Below are positions 27,394 to 34,117 of a stretch of DNA of 64,000 bases, one piece after another. Under the pieces are notes generated by a model. The model made no database searches. It was given only the letters and a program-made list of their open reading frames with translations, and was not told the origin of the DNA. A program made the translations under genes and the position numbers. Position 1 is the stretch's first letter. Each line of letters starts with the position of its first letter. This DNA comes from Holophagae bacterium (GTDB lineage Bacteria > Acidobacteriota > Holophagae > Acanthopleuribacterales > Acanthopleuribacteraceae): assembly GCA_029263455.1 (NCBI GenBank), contig JAJCXM010000022.1, positions 1-64,000 of the forward strand, written 5' to 3'.

Positions 27394-27534
27394 ATGAATC
27401 AGAGAAAAACAACTTATTCAAAGCCGCGATTGCGGCAATATGGTAGCGTAAGCGTGTTGACCCGTGGAGCGGATATATCCACGCAGAATGATCCCAACGG
27501 TAAGACCACAACCGGCGGAAAATCAATGCTGTAA
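27394..27534 (+). CDS. Lasso peptide precursor A2
   Basis: A 46-residue precursor between the synthetase and kinase genes, with AGGAG at 27381-27385 eight bases before the ATG. The leader has YSKPRLRQYG and ends VLTR, matching the lasso recognition motif and Thr at -2. Cleavage after Arg24 gives a 22-residue core starting GADISTQND, so Gly1 and Asp9 would form a nine-residue ring. The tail starts PNGK, is rich in Thr and Gly, and ends KSML. Ser20 and several Thr are possible targets of the kinase encoded next. All of this follows the known lasso precursor rules; the actual product has not been seen. Confidence 0.88.
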   Translation: MNQRKTTYSKPRLRQYGSVSVLTRGADISTQNDPNGKTTTGGKSML

Positions 27535-27552
27535 CAAAGCTCATTTTTAGCA

Positions 27553-28500
27553 TTGGCATATCATTACTCGGCATACGGTCTCAACATCACATCAGAAAGT
27601 CAAATCGCTGGTCTTAGTCAACGGCCAAATGGCGACGTTGATGTGCGGGTAAATCTCGACACGCAATTACATGTTCGGTGGGACGAACCTAGCGACCCGG
27701 TAGACTTCTATCGAAGTCCATATTGCGATGACCATGGTCGTCCTTTGCTCGTTGTAGATAAGTTAAACCCTTTCTTCAGGCTAACCTTCTCTGACCAGGT
27801 TCAATTCATCGTGGCTGAGGATGGTTCACATGTGTGGGGTACATGGCCAGCTACGAGTTCGCGTCGAGACACAGAAATATATCTGACTGGTTCCGTGCTG
27901 GGATTTGTGCTTCGGCTAAAGGGTAAAGTTACTGTGCACGCAAGTTCGGTTCTGTACCAAGGTCAGGCGATTCTCTTAGTCGGCGATTCAGGGTTTGGAA
28001 AATCAACGACTGCCGCTGCTTTTGTGGCCGAAAATGGCCAGCCTTTGGCTGACGATGTGGTCGTCATCGAGACTGATAAGCATGGAGGGTATACGCGCAT
28101 GGGCGCTAATCAGATTCGGCTGTGGCCTGACTCGGTTAGCGGTTTGTATGGTGATGAAGACGCCCTGCCGAAGTTGACCCATGACTGGCCCAAACGGTTC
28201 CAGCAAATCGATGCTGACCCTCAGGCTTCCTACCCCATCGCGGCGGTATTTGTTTTGCAATCGCGATCGGCTCAAGGTCCGACGATTGCCCCAATGACGT
28301 CGGCTGAGATGTGTGGTCATTTACTCTCGAACTCCCATGCTGACGGATTGCAGACGAAAGCAAGCAGGGCGCGAAGTTTTGAGGTGCTATCACAACTCGC
28401 AGAACGGGTGCCAGGTTATTGGCTAACCAATCACACTTCTTTCGAACGACTTAAGGACACCTGTAAGATGTGCTTAGAAACCATTCAAGAGGGACCATGA
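27553..28500 (+). CDS. HprK-like kinase, probable lasso peptide tailoring enzyme
   Basis: A 315-residue protein with the C-terminal kinase fold of HPr kinase. Walker A is VGDSGFGKST at residues 142-151, preceded by VHASSVLY, and LADDVVVIE follows as in HPrK. Homologues in lasso clusters (the paeninodin kinase) phosphorylate a Ser at the end of the precursor. The N-terminus YHYSAYGLNITSE is typical of these RiPP-linked kinases and supports the TTG start at 27553, despite a weak RBS. No phosphocarrier HPr gene is nearby. It overlaps the methyltransferase gene by four bases. The A2 core has Ser5 and Ser20 plus four Thr, but its last residue is Leu, not Ser. Confidence 0.82.
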   Translation: MAYHYSAYGLNITSESQIAGLSQRPNGDVDVRVNLDTQLHVRWDEPSDPVDFYRSPYCDDHGRPLLVVDKLNPFFRLTFSDQVQFIVAEDGSHVWGTWPATSSRRDTEIYLTGSVLGFVLRLKGKVTVHASSVLYQGQAILLVGDSGFGKSTTAAAFVAENGQPLADDVVVIETDKHGGYTRMGANQIRLWPDSVSGLYGDEDALPKLTHDWPKRFQQIDADPQASYPIAAVFVLQSRSAQGPTIAPMTSAEMCGHLLSNSHADGLQTKASRARSFEVLSQLAERVPGYWLTNHTSFERLKDTCKMCLETIQEGP

Positions 28501-29639
28501 CCTATTCCATCTTCGCATTTGGGCGCATGATTGATGATCGAGAACGCACGGAATCCTACGTCAAGGCCCTCCAGGCCAGTGTTCGCCCCGGTTCGGTGGT
28601 GGTTGACATAGGCGCCGGAACCGGGGTTTTTTCGTTGGTGGCTTGTCAGCTCGGAGCCCGAAAGGTGGTTGTCATTGAACCCAATGAGGCCATACAAGTT
28701 GCGCGTGAATCAGTTAATGCCAATGGTTTTTCGGATCAGGTGGAATTCGTTCAAGATCTGTCGACTGTTTACGCAAGTGTTGAGAAGGCGGACGTAGTGG
28801 TAGCCGACATTCGCGGTGTCTTGCCTATGCACCAAACCTCCATAAATTCGATGATCGATGCCCGCGAACGATTGTTAAAGCCAAAGGGAACGCTTATTCC
28901 GGGCCATGACTCACTTTGGGCCACCCTTGTTCAGCATGAATCTATTCACAAACAACATATTAGCCCGTGGCACTGGGAACCGTTAGGACTCAACCTTAAA
29001 GCTGGTAGGCCCTACGCCTGCAATCACATGCGCAAAGAACAATTCCAGCCCAAACAGTTGGTCGTCGAGGCTCAATGCTGGGCCGAACTTGACTACCGCA
29101 CGATCGTGGAAGCCAACATCAAAGGCTCAATCTCGTGGACACTTTCTGAAAATATTCAAACCCATGGCATTGCTGCCTGGTTTGATACCGAGTTGCTGCC
29201 AGGAATCGGATATTCCAATGCGCCCCAGACGGGTCGTGAATTGTACGGCACCATGTATTTTCCGTTTGATGAGGTGATCAACGCACAAAAGGGACAACGC
29301 ATCCAAGTGTCCATCCAAGCGAAGCCCGTTAACCACGATTACGTTTGGATATGGGAGGCAGCCGTTTTTTCAGAGGATGGCACACGGATCCAGCGCGTCA
29401 AACAAAGCTCTCTTTTCAGTTCATCCATCCACGCGCAACGGATTCAGAAGGTCCAGGACCAGCAGGTAACGGCACTTAGCCCGGAGGGCTTGCTTGCGCT
29501 AGATATTCTTGAGCAAATGCGATCGGGTCTTACGATTCTTAATATAGGGCGTGCGGTTTATAAGGCGTATCCCGACCGCTTTAATGATGAAGAAGACGCG
29601 GTCCATTTTGTGGCCGGGTACGCACTCAAGTACACATGA
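28497..29639 (+). CDS. PRMT-like methyltransferase with C-terminal PqqD-like domain
   Basis: A 380-residue class I methyltransferase. The SAM motif VVDIGAGTGVF is at residues 34-44, then VVVIEPNE and VVVADIRGVLP. The beta-barrel half resembles protein arginine methyltransferases, but the catalytic double-glutamate loop is not present (DIRG in place of SEWMG). The last 55 or so residues (from about 327, LSPEGLLALDILEQMRSG) look like a small PqqD/winged-helix domain that could bind a leader peptide. The ATG at 28497 overlaps the kinase stop (ATGA), so the two are made together. It is probably a tailoring enzyme for the lasso-type product; the methylated residue is unknown. Confidence 0.72.
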   Translation: MTYSIFAFGRMIDDRERTESYVKALQASVRPGSVVVDIGAGTGVFSLVACQLGARKVVVIEPNEAIQVARESVNANGFSDQVEFVQDLSTVYASVEKADVVVADIRGVLPMHQTSINSMIDARERLLKPKGTLIPGHDSLWATLVQHESIHKQHISPWHWEPLGLNLKAGRPYACNHMRKEQFQPKQLVVEAQCWAELDYRTIVEANIKGSISWTLSENIQTHGIAAWFDTELLPGIGYSNAPQTGRELYGTMYFPFDEVINAQKGQRIQVSIQAKPVNHDYVWIWEAAVFSEDGTRIQRVKQSSLFSSSIHAQRIQKVQDQQVTALSPEGLLALDILEQMRSGLTILNIGRAVYKAYPDRFNDEEDAVHFVAGYALKYT

Positions 29640-29643
29640 GAGT

Positions 29644-29832
29644 AAGCAGCAAGCGGCAAGCAGCAAGCGGCAAGCTACAAGCAGCAAGCAGCAAGCAGCA
29701 AGCGGCAAGCTACAAGCAGCAAGCAGCAAGCGGCAAGCAACAAGCAACAAGCTACAAGCAACAAGCTACAAGCAACAAGCTACAAGCAGCAAGCAACAAG
29801 CAGCAAGCAGGAAGCAGGAAGCAGCAAGCTAC
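29644..29832. repeat. Heptanucleotide array, 27 perfect-length AAGCNNC units
   Basis: Starting five bases after the methyltransferase stop codon there are 27 uninterrupted 7-base units. All begin AAGC; the next three bases are mostly AGC, GGC, TAC or AAC, with two AGG. The tract is 189 bases. Any reading frame across it gives Lys/Gln/Ala/Ser or Cys/Leu-rich artefacts, so the open frames seen here on both strands are not genes. Similar short tandem heptamers are known from cyanobacteria. Short pieces of the same heptamer recur at 33724-33750, 43776-43800 and 44424-44456. Confidence 0.95.
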
Positions 29833-29851
29833 ATGCTTGTGAGTCTGGCTT

Positions 29852-30215
29852 TCCGATTTGGAATGCGGAGGATTGCCTGTGCTTTTTCGCGCATTTACGT
29901 GGAACGCGACTGCTGATCTCGCGATGCTTGCTTCGCAAGCGCGCATGGGCGGAAGGTCTCTGCATTGCAAGGCTTGATGGTGATTTTGGAGTATGGGGTT
30001 GGGCAATCGGAGTTTGAAGCTTGATGGTAACCCCGAAGTGTAGCGCTCGACGAGCAAGCACGTCGACATCTTCTTTTCGTCACCTTTGAAGCACCTTGTA
30101 TAGAGCGGCAGCAAGCTGCGCGCATTCCATATAGGGGTTGCTTCGCGCGCGTTAATTTCGGTTCAGGATCTTTGCACTGCAGGCTTGGCCAGTAACTTCG
30201 AATCATAGCGCGCCT
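29852..30215. repeat. Dispersed intergenic repeat, copy A (related to 44179-44440)
   Basis: This stretch matches 44179-44440 in order and orientation. Shared landmarks are CGATTTGGAA, TCGCGATGCTTGCTTCGC, TTGGGCAATCGGA and a closing AGCGGCAGCAAGCT. A second, shorter relative of the same unit follows at about 30130-30215. I see no credible gene. The two long copies have drifted by substitutions and small gaps, so the repeat is old or evolves quickly. Confidence 0.7.
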
Positions 30216-30440
30216 AATTCTGTCACCTCGTTGAGGTTTATGACCTGGGCTATTTCCAGAAGCGCTCTAACGGGAGCATCAGCTCTGACCAGTGGCTGGA
30301 ATATGACATATGGGTCTCCATCTAGTCTTTGGGAGTCATCAAGCTAGATTATTTAGCAATGATTGAATGAAGGTGGTTAATGACTCATCTTGATAGACAG
30401 ATGCATTCAATGACTCATGATGGGCATGTTAAAATGGACT
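30216..30440. promoter_or_regulatory. Upstream region of the nucleotidyltransferase pair, with a direct repeat
   Basis: AATGACTCAT occurs twice, with its TGACTCAT at 30381-30388 and at 30411-30418, exactly 30 bases apart. The second copy ends 22 bases before the likely start codon. A repeat at this place could bind a regulator in a pair-type (toxin-antitoxin-like) operon. No clear promoter boxes can be named. Confidence 0.3.
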
Positions 30441-30662
30441 ATGTCCGATCAGAAGAACGTCAAACCACCCATTCGCACGTTTGCTTCGTTTGAGGAAGAA
30501 AATCGCGCCGAATCTTTGCGACGTTCAAAGCAAACATCCACTGAGCGCTGGGTCGAATTTAACCTATTACAAGATCGTCTTTTGGGTGAGGGTTGGCGCG
30601 AGAGACCTATCGTCAAAGTGGCTAGCTGGGAAATCGTAGCTTGGTTTAATGGACCGGAATGA
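30441..30662 (+). CDS. Small protein paired with a nucleotidyltransferase
   Basis: A 73-residue acidic/basic mixed protein (starts MSDQKNVKPPIRTF, ends WFNGPE). I do not recognise the family. I prefer the ATG at 30441 over an upstream ATG at 30417, because the latter lies inside a repeated sequence. The stop overlaps the next gene's start by four bases, so the two are coupled. Small proteins of this type upstream of MNT-like nucleotidyltransferases are often the partner in toxin-antitoxin-like pairs, but no such function is shown here. Confidence 0.6.
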   Translation: MSDQKNVKPPIRTFASFEEENRAESLRRSKQTSTERWVEFNLLQDRLLGEGWRERPIVKVASWEIVAWFNGPE

Positions 30663-31120
30663 TTTTTTCGCAAGACGTCAAAGACCTGTTGCGCTTATTT
30701 CAAAAACACGATGTGGCTTATATGCTGGTTGGAGGCCACGCGGTCGTTCATTATGGTTACATTCGGTCTACACAGGATGTGGACTTTCTAGTGATGCCGT
30801 CTAAGGTCAATGCACTACGAGTCTCATCGGCGCTGTTCGAGTTCGGTTTTGGAGACGCAGGTATCGCTCAATCCCTTTTTGAAAAGGAGGGTACGGCTGT
30901 TCATTTGGGCGTTGAGCCCAATCGAATCGATCTGTTAACCCACCTAAAAGGAATTCCAAACGAACGACTGTTCCACAATCGACAAAAGATTGAAGTGGAT
31001 GGACAATCTATCTACATTATTTCGGCATCGGACCTGATCGCCGTCAAAAAAGCATCACAGCGGCTGCGTGATCAGGGTGACGCGGAAGAGCTTGAACGTA
31101 TTTTTCAATCTAATGATTGA
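30659..31120 (+). CDS. MNT/DUF6036-like nucleotidyltransferase
   Basis: A 153-residue protein with the polymerase-beta-like nucleotidyltransferase core: GGHAVVHYGYIRSTQDVDFLV supplies the glycine pair and DxD metal site (Asp-Val-Asp). A second acidic position appears in RIDLL. Such proteins act in toxin-antitoxin pairs or transfer nucleotides to proteins or antibiotics. It is coupled to the small gene before it. The pair stands alone between repeat regions, as accessory modules often do. Toxin or antitoxin roles are not assigned. Confidence 0.75.
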   Translation: MIFSQDVKDLLRLFQKHDVAYMLVGGHAVVHYGYIRSTQDVDFLVMPSKVNALRVSSALFEFGFGDAGIAQSLFEKEGTAVHLGVEPNRIDLLTHLKGIPNERLFHNRQKIEVDGQSIYIISASDLIAVKKASQRLRDQGDAEELERIFQSND

Positions 31121-31180
31121 GAGCGTGCGTTTCATGCGACGTCTGGCATCAAACGTGGCTTGAGTGGCGCAAAAAAGTGA

Positions 31181-33052
31181 TCAATTTTGGAGGAGTTGCG
31201 CAACTAGCGACTGAATAAAGACATCTATGTCGTCTTGATGGGTGGTATCAATGCGCATGGCGTTCTTGGGTCGTTCGAATGGGGCATTGACGCCAGCCAG
31301 GTTCTTGATTAAGCCTGATCGAGCCTTGGCGTATAGTCCGTGTCGGTCTGTCTGTTCACATTGCTCGACCCCTACATCGGCATGGACTTCAATAAATTGA
31401 TCCGCGCCTATGATTTGTCGGGCCAGCTCTCGTTGCGCAGTTAGCGGTGAAACAAACGCGCATATCACCGTCACTCCAGCGTCATTCATGAGATGTGCTG
31501 TCTCAGCGGCCCGCCTCAGATGTTCTGTCGTATCATCGCTTGAAAAATCCAGACCACTACTCAGAGTATGGCGTAACTTGCCGCCGTCAAGAACGCTAAC
31601 AATGGCCCCTTTCTCCCAAAGCGCTTTCTCCAATTGATAGGCCAATTCCCGTTTACCGCTGCCCACCAACCCCGTGATCCAAATGGTCTTCGCAGCCAGG
31701 GCCATTCTCTTTAAGCGCGCTGCTGACTCGACTAAGGATTTATGTTCGTTGGGTGTGTCGTGAAGTTCGTGCCAGGTTTCAACCGGAACCGGGAGTTGGT
31801 CTTCGGGTGCGCGGTCAATGATCATGCCAGCGGCAACCGTGTGGTGGTTCAATTCATCGATGAGAATGAAGCAACCGGTCGCTCGGTTCCCTGAATAAGC
31901 GTCGTAGTGTATCGGGATGTGTGTTGCCACCACGACTCTACCAATCTCGTTCAGTGCCAATGTCTCTGCCGGTTGCCTGTGTAAGCTCTCTACGTCAACT
32001 CGGTAACTTAATTCGACAACACGTGACTTACACAGAGACGTGTTCATTTTGATGAAGTAACTCGAGTCCTTGGACAGATTCGCTTCATCCATCCACACAA
32101 TCATGGCTTCAAAGAGACGACCACTCTTGGGTCGGTTAGCCGGCGCCACGAGAAAATCGCCGCGACTGATGTCCAATTCGTCTTCTAGGCACACCGTAAC
32201 AGACATTGGCGGATAGGCCTCTTCTATGGGGCCTTCATAGGTATCGATGGACGCCACTTTGGATGTCTTTCCCGAAGGTAGGGCCATGATCTCCGAACCT
32301 GTACGCAAGATGCCCGATACGACCTGACCCGCATAGCCACGGTAATCCTGATTGGGTCGACAAACCCACTGCACAGGAAAACGCAGATCAACCATATTGC
32401 GATCTCCGCCCACATAAATACTCTCCATTAGTCCCAGCAAGGGACTGCCCTCGTACCAGGTCATGTTCTTACTGGACTTGGTAACCAGGTCACCATGTAA
32501 GGCAGAAATAGGCACAAAACGTAGGTCGCCTATATCTAAGCGCGCGGCAAATTCCGTGAACTCACTCACGAGTTCGTCGAAGCGAGCTTGGGACCAATCC
32601 ACTAAATCCATCTTGTTCACGGCGACGATCATATGTTTGATGCCCAACAAGTTAGCTATGAACGTATGTCGTTTCGATTGTTTAAGCAGGCCTTTGCGAG
32701 CGTCTACCAAAATAACGGCGATATCGGCGGTTGAAGCGCCCGTCACCATATTGCGCGTGTACTGTTCATGGCCAGGTGTGTCAGCGATGATGAATGCTCG
32801 TTGACTGGTGCGAAAATATCGATAGGCGACATCGATGGTGATGCCTTGCTCGCGTTCCGCCTTTAAGCCATCCATCAAAAAGGCAAACTCCATGCCCTGC
32901 CCACGTTTTTGCGCCGATGAGGTCGCGGCCCGCATTTGGTCGCTATAGATCTGATGGGAGTCATGCAAGAGCCGCCCGATAAGGGTGGATTTCCCGTCAT
33001 CGACACTGCCGGCTGTTGAAATGCGAATCAATGTTGGTTGTTCTTTGTTCAT
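31181..33052 (-). CDS. cysN: CysN-CysC fusion: sulfate adenylyltransferase GTPase with degenerate APS kinase domain
   Basis: The N-terminal part is the GTPase subunit that drives ATP sulfurylase: AGSVDDGKST, DTPGHEQY and NKMD are all intact. The C-terminal ~170 residues are an APS kinase domain. Its P-loop reads GLVGSGKRE, with Arg (around residue 466) where all active kinases have Ser or Thr, and the conserved DGDN motif reads DGGK. The kinase half therefore looks inactive. I start at ATG 33050-33052 (MNKEQPTLIRIS), 13 codons inside the longest frame. cysD is not next to it but lies at 46474. A separate APS kinase at 47474 has intact motifs. Confidence 0.88.
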   Translation of the reverse strand: MNKEQPTLIRISTAGSVDDGKSTLIGRLLHDSHQIYSDQMRAATSSAQKRGQGMEFAFLMDGLKAEREQGITIDVAYRYFRTSQRAFIIADTPGHEQYTRNMVTGASTADIAVILVDARKGLLKQSKRHTFIANLLGIKHMIVAVNKMDLVDWSQARFDELVSEFTEFAARLDIGDLRFVPISALHGDLVTKSSKNMTWYEGSPLLGLMESIYVGGDRNMVDLRFPVQWVCRPNQDYRGYAGQVVSGILRTGSEIMALPSGKTSKVASIDTYEGPIEEAYPPMSVTVCLEDELDISRGDFLVAPANRPKSGRLFEAMIVWMDEANLSKDSSYFIKMNTSLCKSRVVELSYRVDVESLHRQPAETLALNEIGRVVVATHIPIHYDAYSGNRATGCFILIDELNHHTVAAGMIIDRAPEDQLPVPVETWHELHDTPNEHKSLVESAARLKRMALAAKTIWITGLVGSGKRELAYQLEKALWEKGAIVSVLDGGKLRHTLSSGLDFSSDDTTEHLRRAAETAHLMNDAGVTVICAFVSPLTAQRELARQIIGADQFIEVHADVGVEQCEQTDRHGLYAKARSGLIKNLAGVNAPFERPKNAMRIDTTHQDDIDVFIQSLVAQLLQN

Positions 33053-33166
33053 GGTGAGAATCATAGGATATATGCGCAAAGATCGAAACATAAGTCGTTG
33101 AGTCGGTCAGATGCGTGTGATTGGGGGGTTCTTGAATGGCTTGATCTGGCATGGATCGGGCTGACA

Positions 33167-33317
33167 GAGGCTGTCTCATAAGTCGCTTCAATCGTCTTCA
33201 ATGTGAGTCCGAGCTTCTAGCCGGAGGTTCGAAGTCTTTTGTATTCAGGTAAATACAGTAAAAAGGATAGTCGTTCTAACCGTTCCGTCGAATTATTAGG
33301 ACTTATGCGACAACCTC
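33167..33317 (+). mobile_element. MITE-like element, copy 1 (151 bp)
   Basis: The left end GAGGCTGTCTCATAAGTC and right end GACTTATGCGACAACCTC are inverted repeats of each other over 18 bases with two mismatches. The interior shares long stretches with copy 2 at 43821-43970 (for example GGATAGTCGTTCTAA and TCGAATTATTAGGACTTATG). It has no coding capacity, so it would need a transposase elsewhere. Confidence 0.8.
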
Positions 33318-33514
33318 TAACAGCCGAACCTCCGGCTGGCCGGTTTCACTAGTTTCGCCGCGCCGTGGAAGCCAGACTCACATTTCTTGAGGCTTGCAGA
33401 CAATTCTGCAAAAGCCTCACCTTGTCTGTTGAGACATTTTTTAGAACAGGGAGTGGGCATCAGGAATGGGCTGCAACTAGTTGGAATGAAGCTCCTTAAC
33501 ATCACAAGCGGGAC

Positions 33515-33665
33515 GAGGCTGTCGCATAAGTGCCGATTCTTGGCGTGACGGTTAAAGTGACCATCCGAGGTTGGCGTAATTAACCAAAAAACAAAATGCA
33601 TATAACCTCTGGCTTGAAGCCAAACTCACGTTCTTGAACCTTGAAGCGAGATATGCGACAGCCTC
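33515..33665 (-). mobile_element. MITE-like element, copy 3, inverted (151 bp)
   Basis: Ends GAGGCTGTCGCATAAGT (33515-33531) and ATATGCGACAGCCTC (to 33665). Read on the minus strand it aligns with copy 2: the GAATGTGAGTTTGGCTTCC-like segment and the GGAT-GTC-TAA region are both present, with more substitutions than between copies 1 and 2. The length is identical to copy 1. Orientation is opposite to copies 1 and 2. Confidence 0.7.
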
Positions 33666-33905
33666 ATCTTGCCTGTTGGGGGCTTCCCCTGGTTGGGGCG
33701 ACAATATAAGGAAAAGGGCAGTATCTTGCTGCTTGCTGCTTGTAGCTTGAAACGACCTCGGCCCGACTTCGGACGCTTGATGTGCCGCCCGAAGGGGCTC
33801 ATGGTCTATTTTATGACAGGACCCCGACCTCACGGTCGGGGCTATATCCTGACGCGCTAGGGCGCTCGGGAGGCATGAGCGACCTGCTCAGCTACAACCT
33901 TTCTT
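33666..33905. repeat. Repeat debris: heptamer remnant and GC-rich hairpin
   Basis: The interval holds about 27 bases of the AAGCNNC heptamer on the minus strand (33724-33750). It also holds a perfect 8-base-pair hairpin, CCCCGACC-TCAC-GGTCGGGG (33822-33841), followed by no T run. The segment around GCCCGAAGGGGCTC and the hairpin has a relative at about 44060-44120, next to the other heptamer remnant. No gene is seen. The hairpin could end transcription weakly or be part of the dispersed repeat. Confidence 0.55.
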
Positions 33906-33916
33906 GTTGAAAAGGC

Positions 33917-33951
33917 GGACATGTGTCCGATGGCCCCGGACACCTGTCCGG
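33917..33951. promoter_or_regulatory. Twin palindromes: probable enhancer for the NtrC-type regulator
   Basis: Two 14-base inverted repeats of the form CGGACA-NN-TGTCCG lie at 33917-33930 and 33938-33951. Their centres are 21 bases apart, two helical turns, so both face the same side of DNA. They are about 130-160 bases upstream of the sigma-54 promoter, the usual range for enhancer sites of NtrC-family activators. A further palindrome, AGCACCTCAGGTGCT (33989-34003), lies between. The likely ligand is the regulator encoded at 38742. This is inferred from geometry and not shown. Confidence 0.7.
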
Positions 33952-34076
33952 TTGCGTTAAGTCCTTTAAAACATGCCGGTTAATACCAAGCACCTCAGGT
34001 GCTAGAGTAAGGTTCCGTTATTCAAGTAAGTGAGTTAACTTGTTTATTAAGAGATATTTGGATGAATACTATCAAC

Positions 34077-34091
34077 TGGCATGAGGCTTGC
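34077..34091 (+). promoter_or_regulatory. Sigma-54 promoter of the efflux operon
   Basis: TGGCATGAGGCTTGC matches the sigma-54 consensus: the GG at 34078-34079 and the GC at 34090-34091 are exactly ten bases apart, as required. Transcription would start near 34103, just ahead of GGAG (34105-34108) and the ATG at 34118. The operon's own GAFTGA-containing activator makes a sigma-54 promoter expected here. Confidence 0.8.
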
Positions 34092-34117
34092 CTTTACTGG
34101 ATACGGAGATGATGAAT

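Noticed and set aside
29644-29832. CRISPR array
   Set aside because: The unit is 7 bases with no spacers, and no cas genes are in the window.
29499-29916. Long Cys/Leu- or Lys/Gln/Ala-rich open frames on both strands
   Set aside because: They are translations of the AAGCNNC heptamer array in different frames, with no RBS and no family; a 7-base repeat without stops opens all frames.
33822-33841. Rho-independent terminator
   Set aside because: The hairpin is strong but is not followed by a T run on either strand, and a related hairpin is part of the dispersed repeat.
34088-34117. N-terminal extension of the efflux adaptor from TTG at 34088
   Set aside because: This stretch is the -12 part and start region of the sigma-54 promoter, so it cannot be translated from that transcript.
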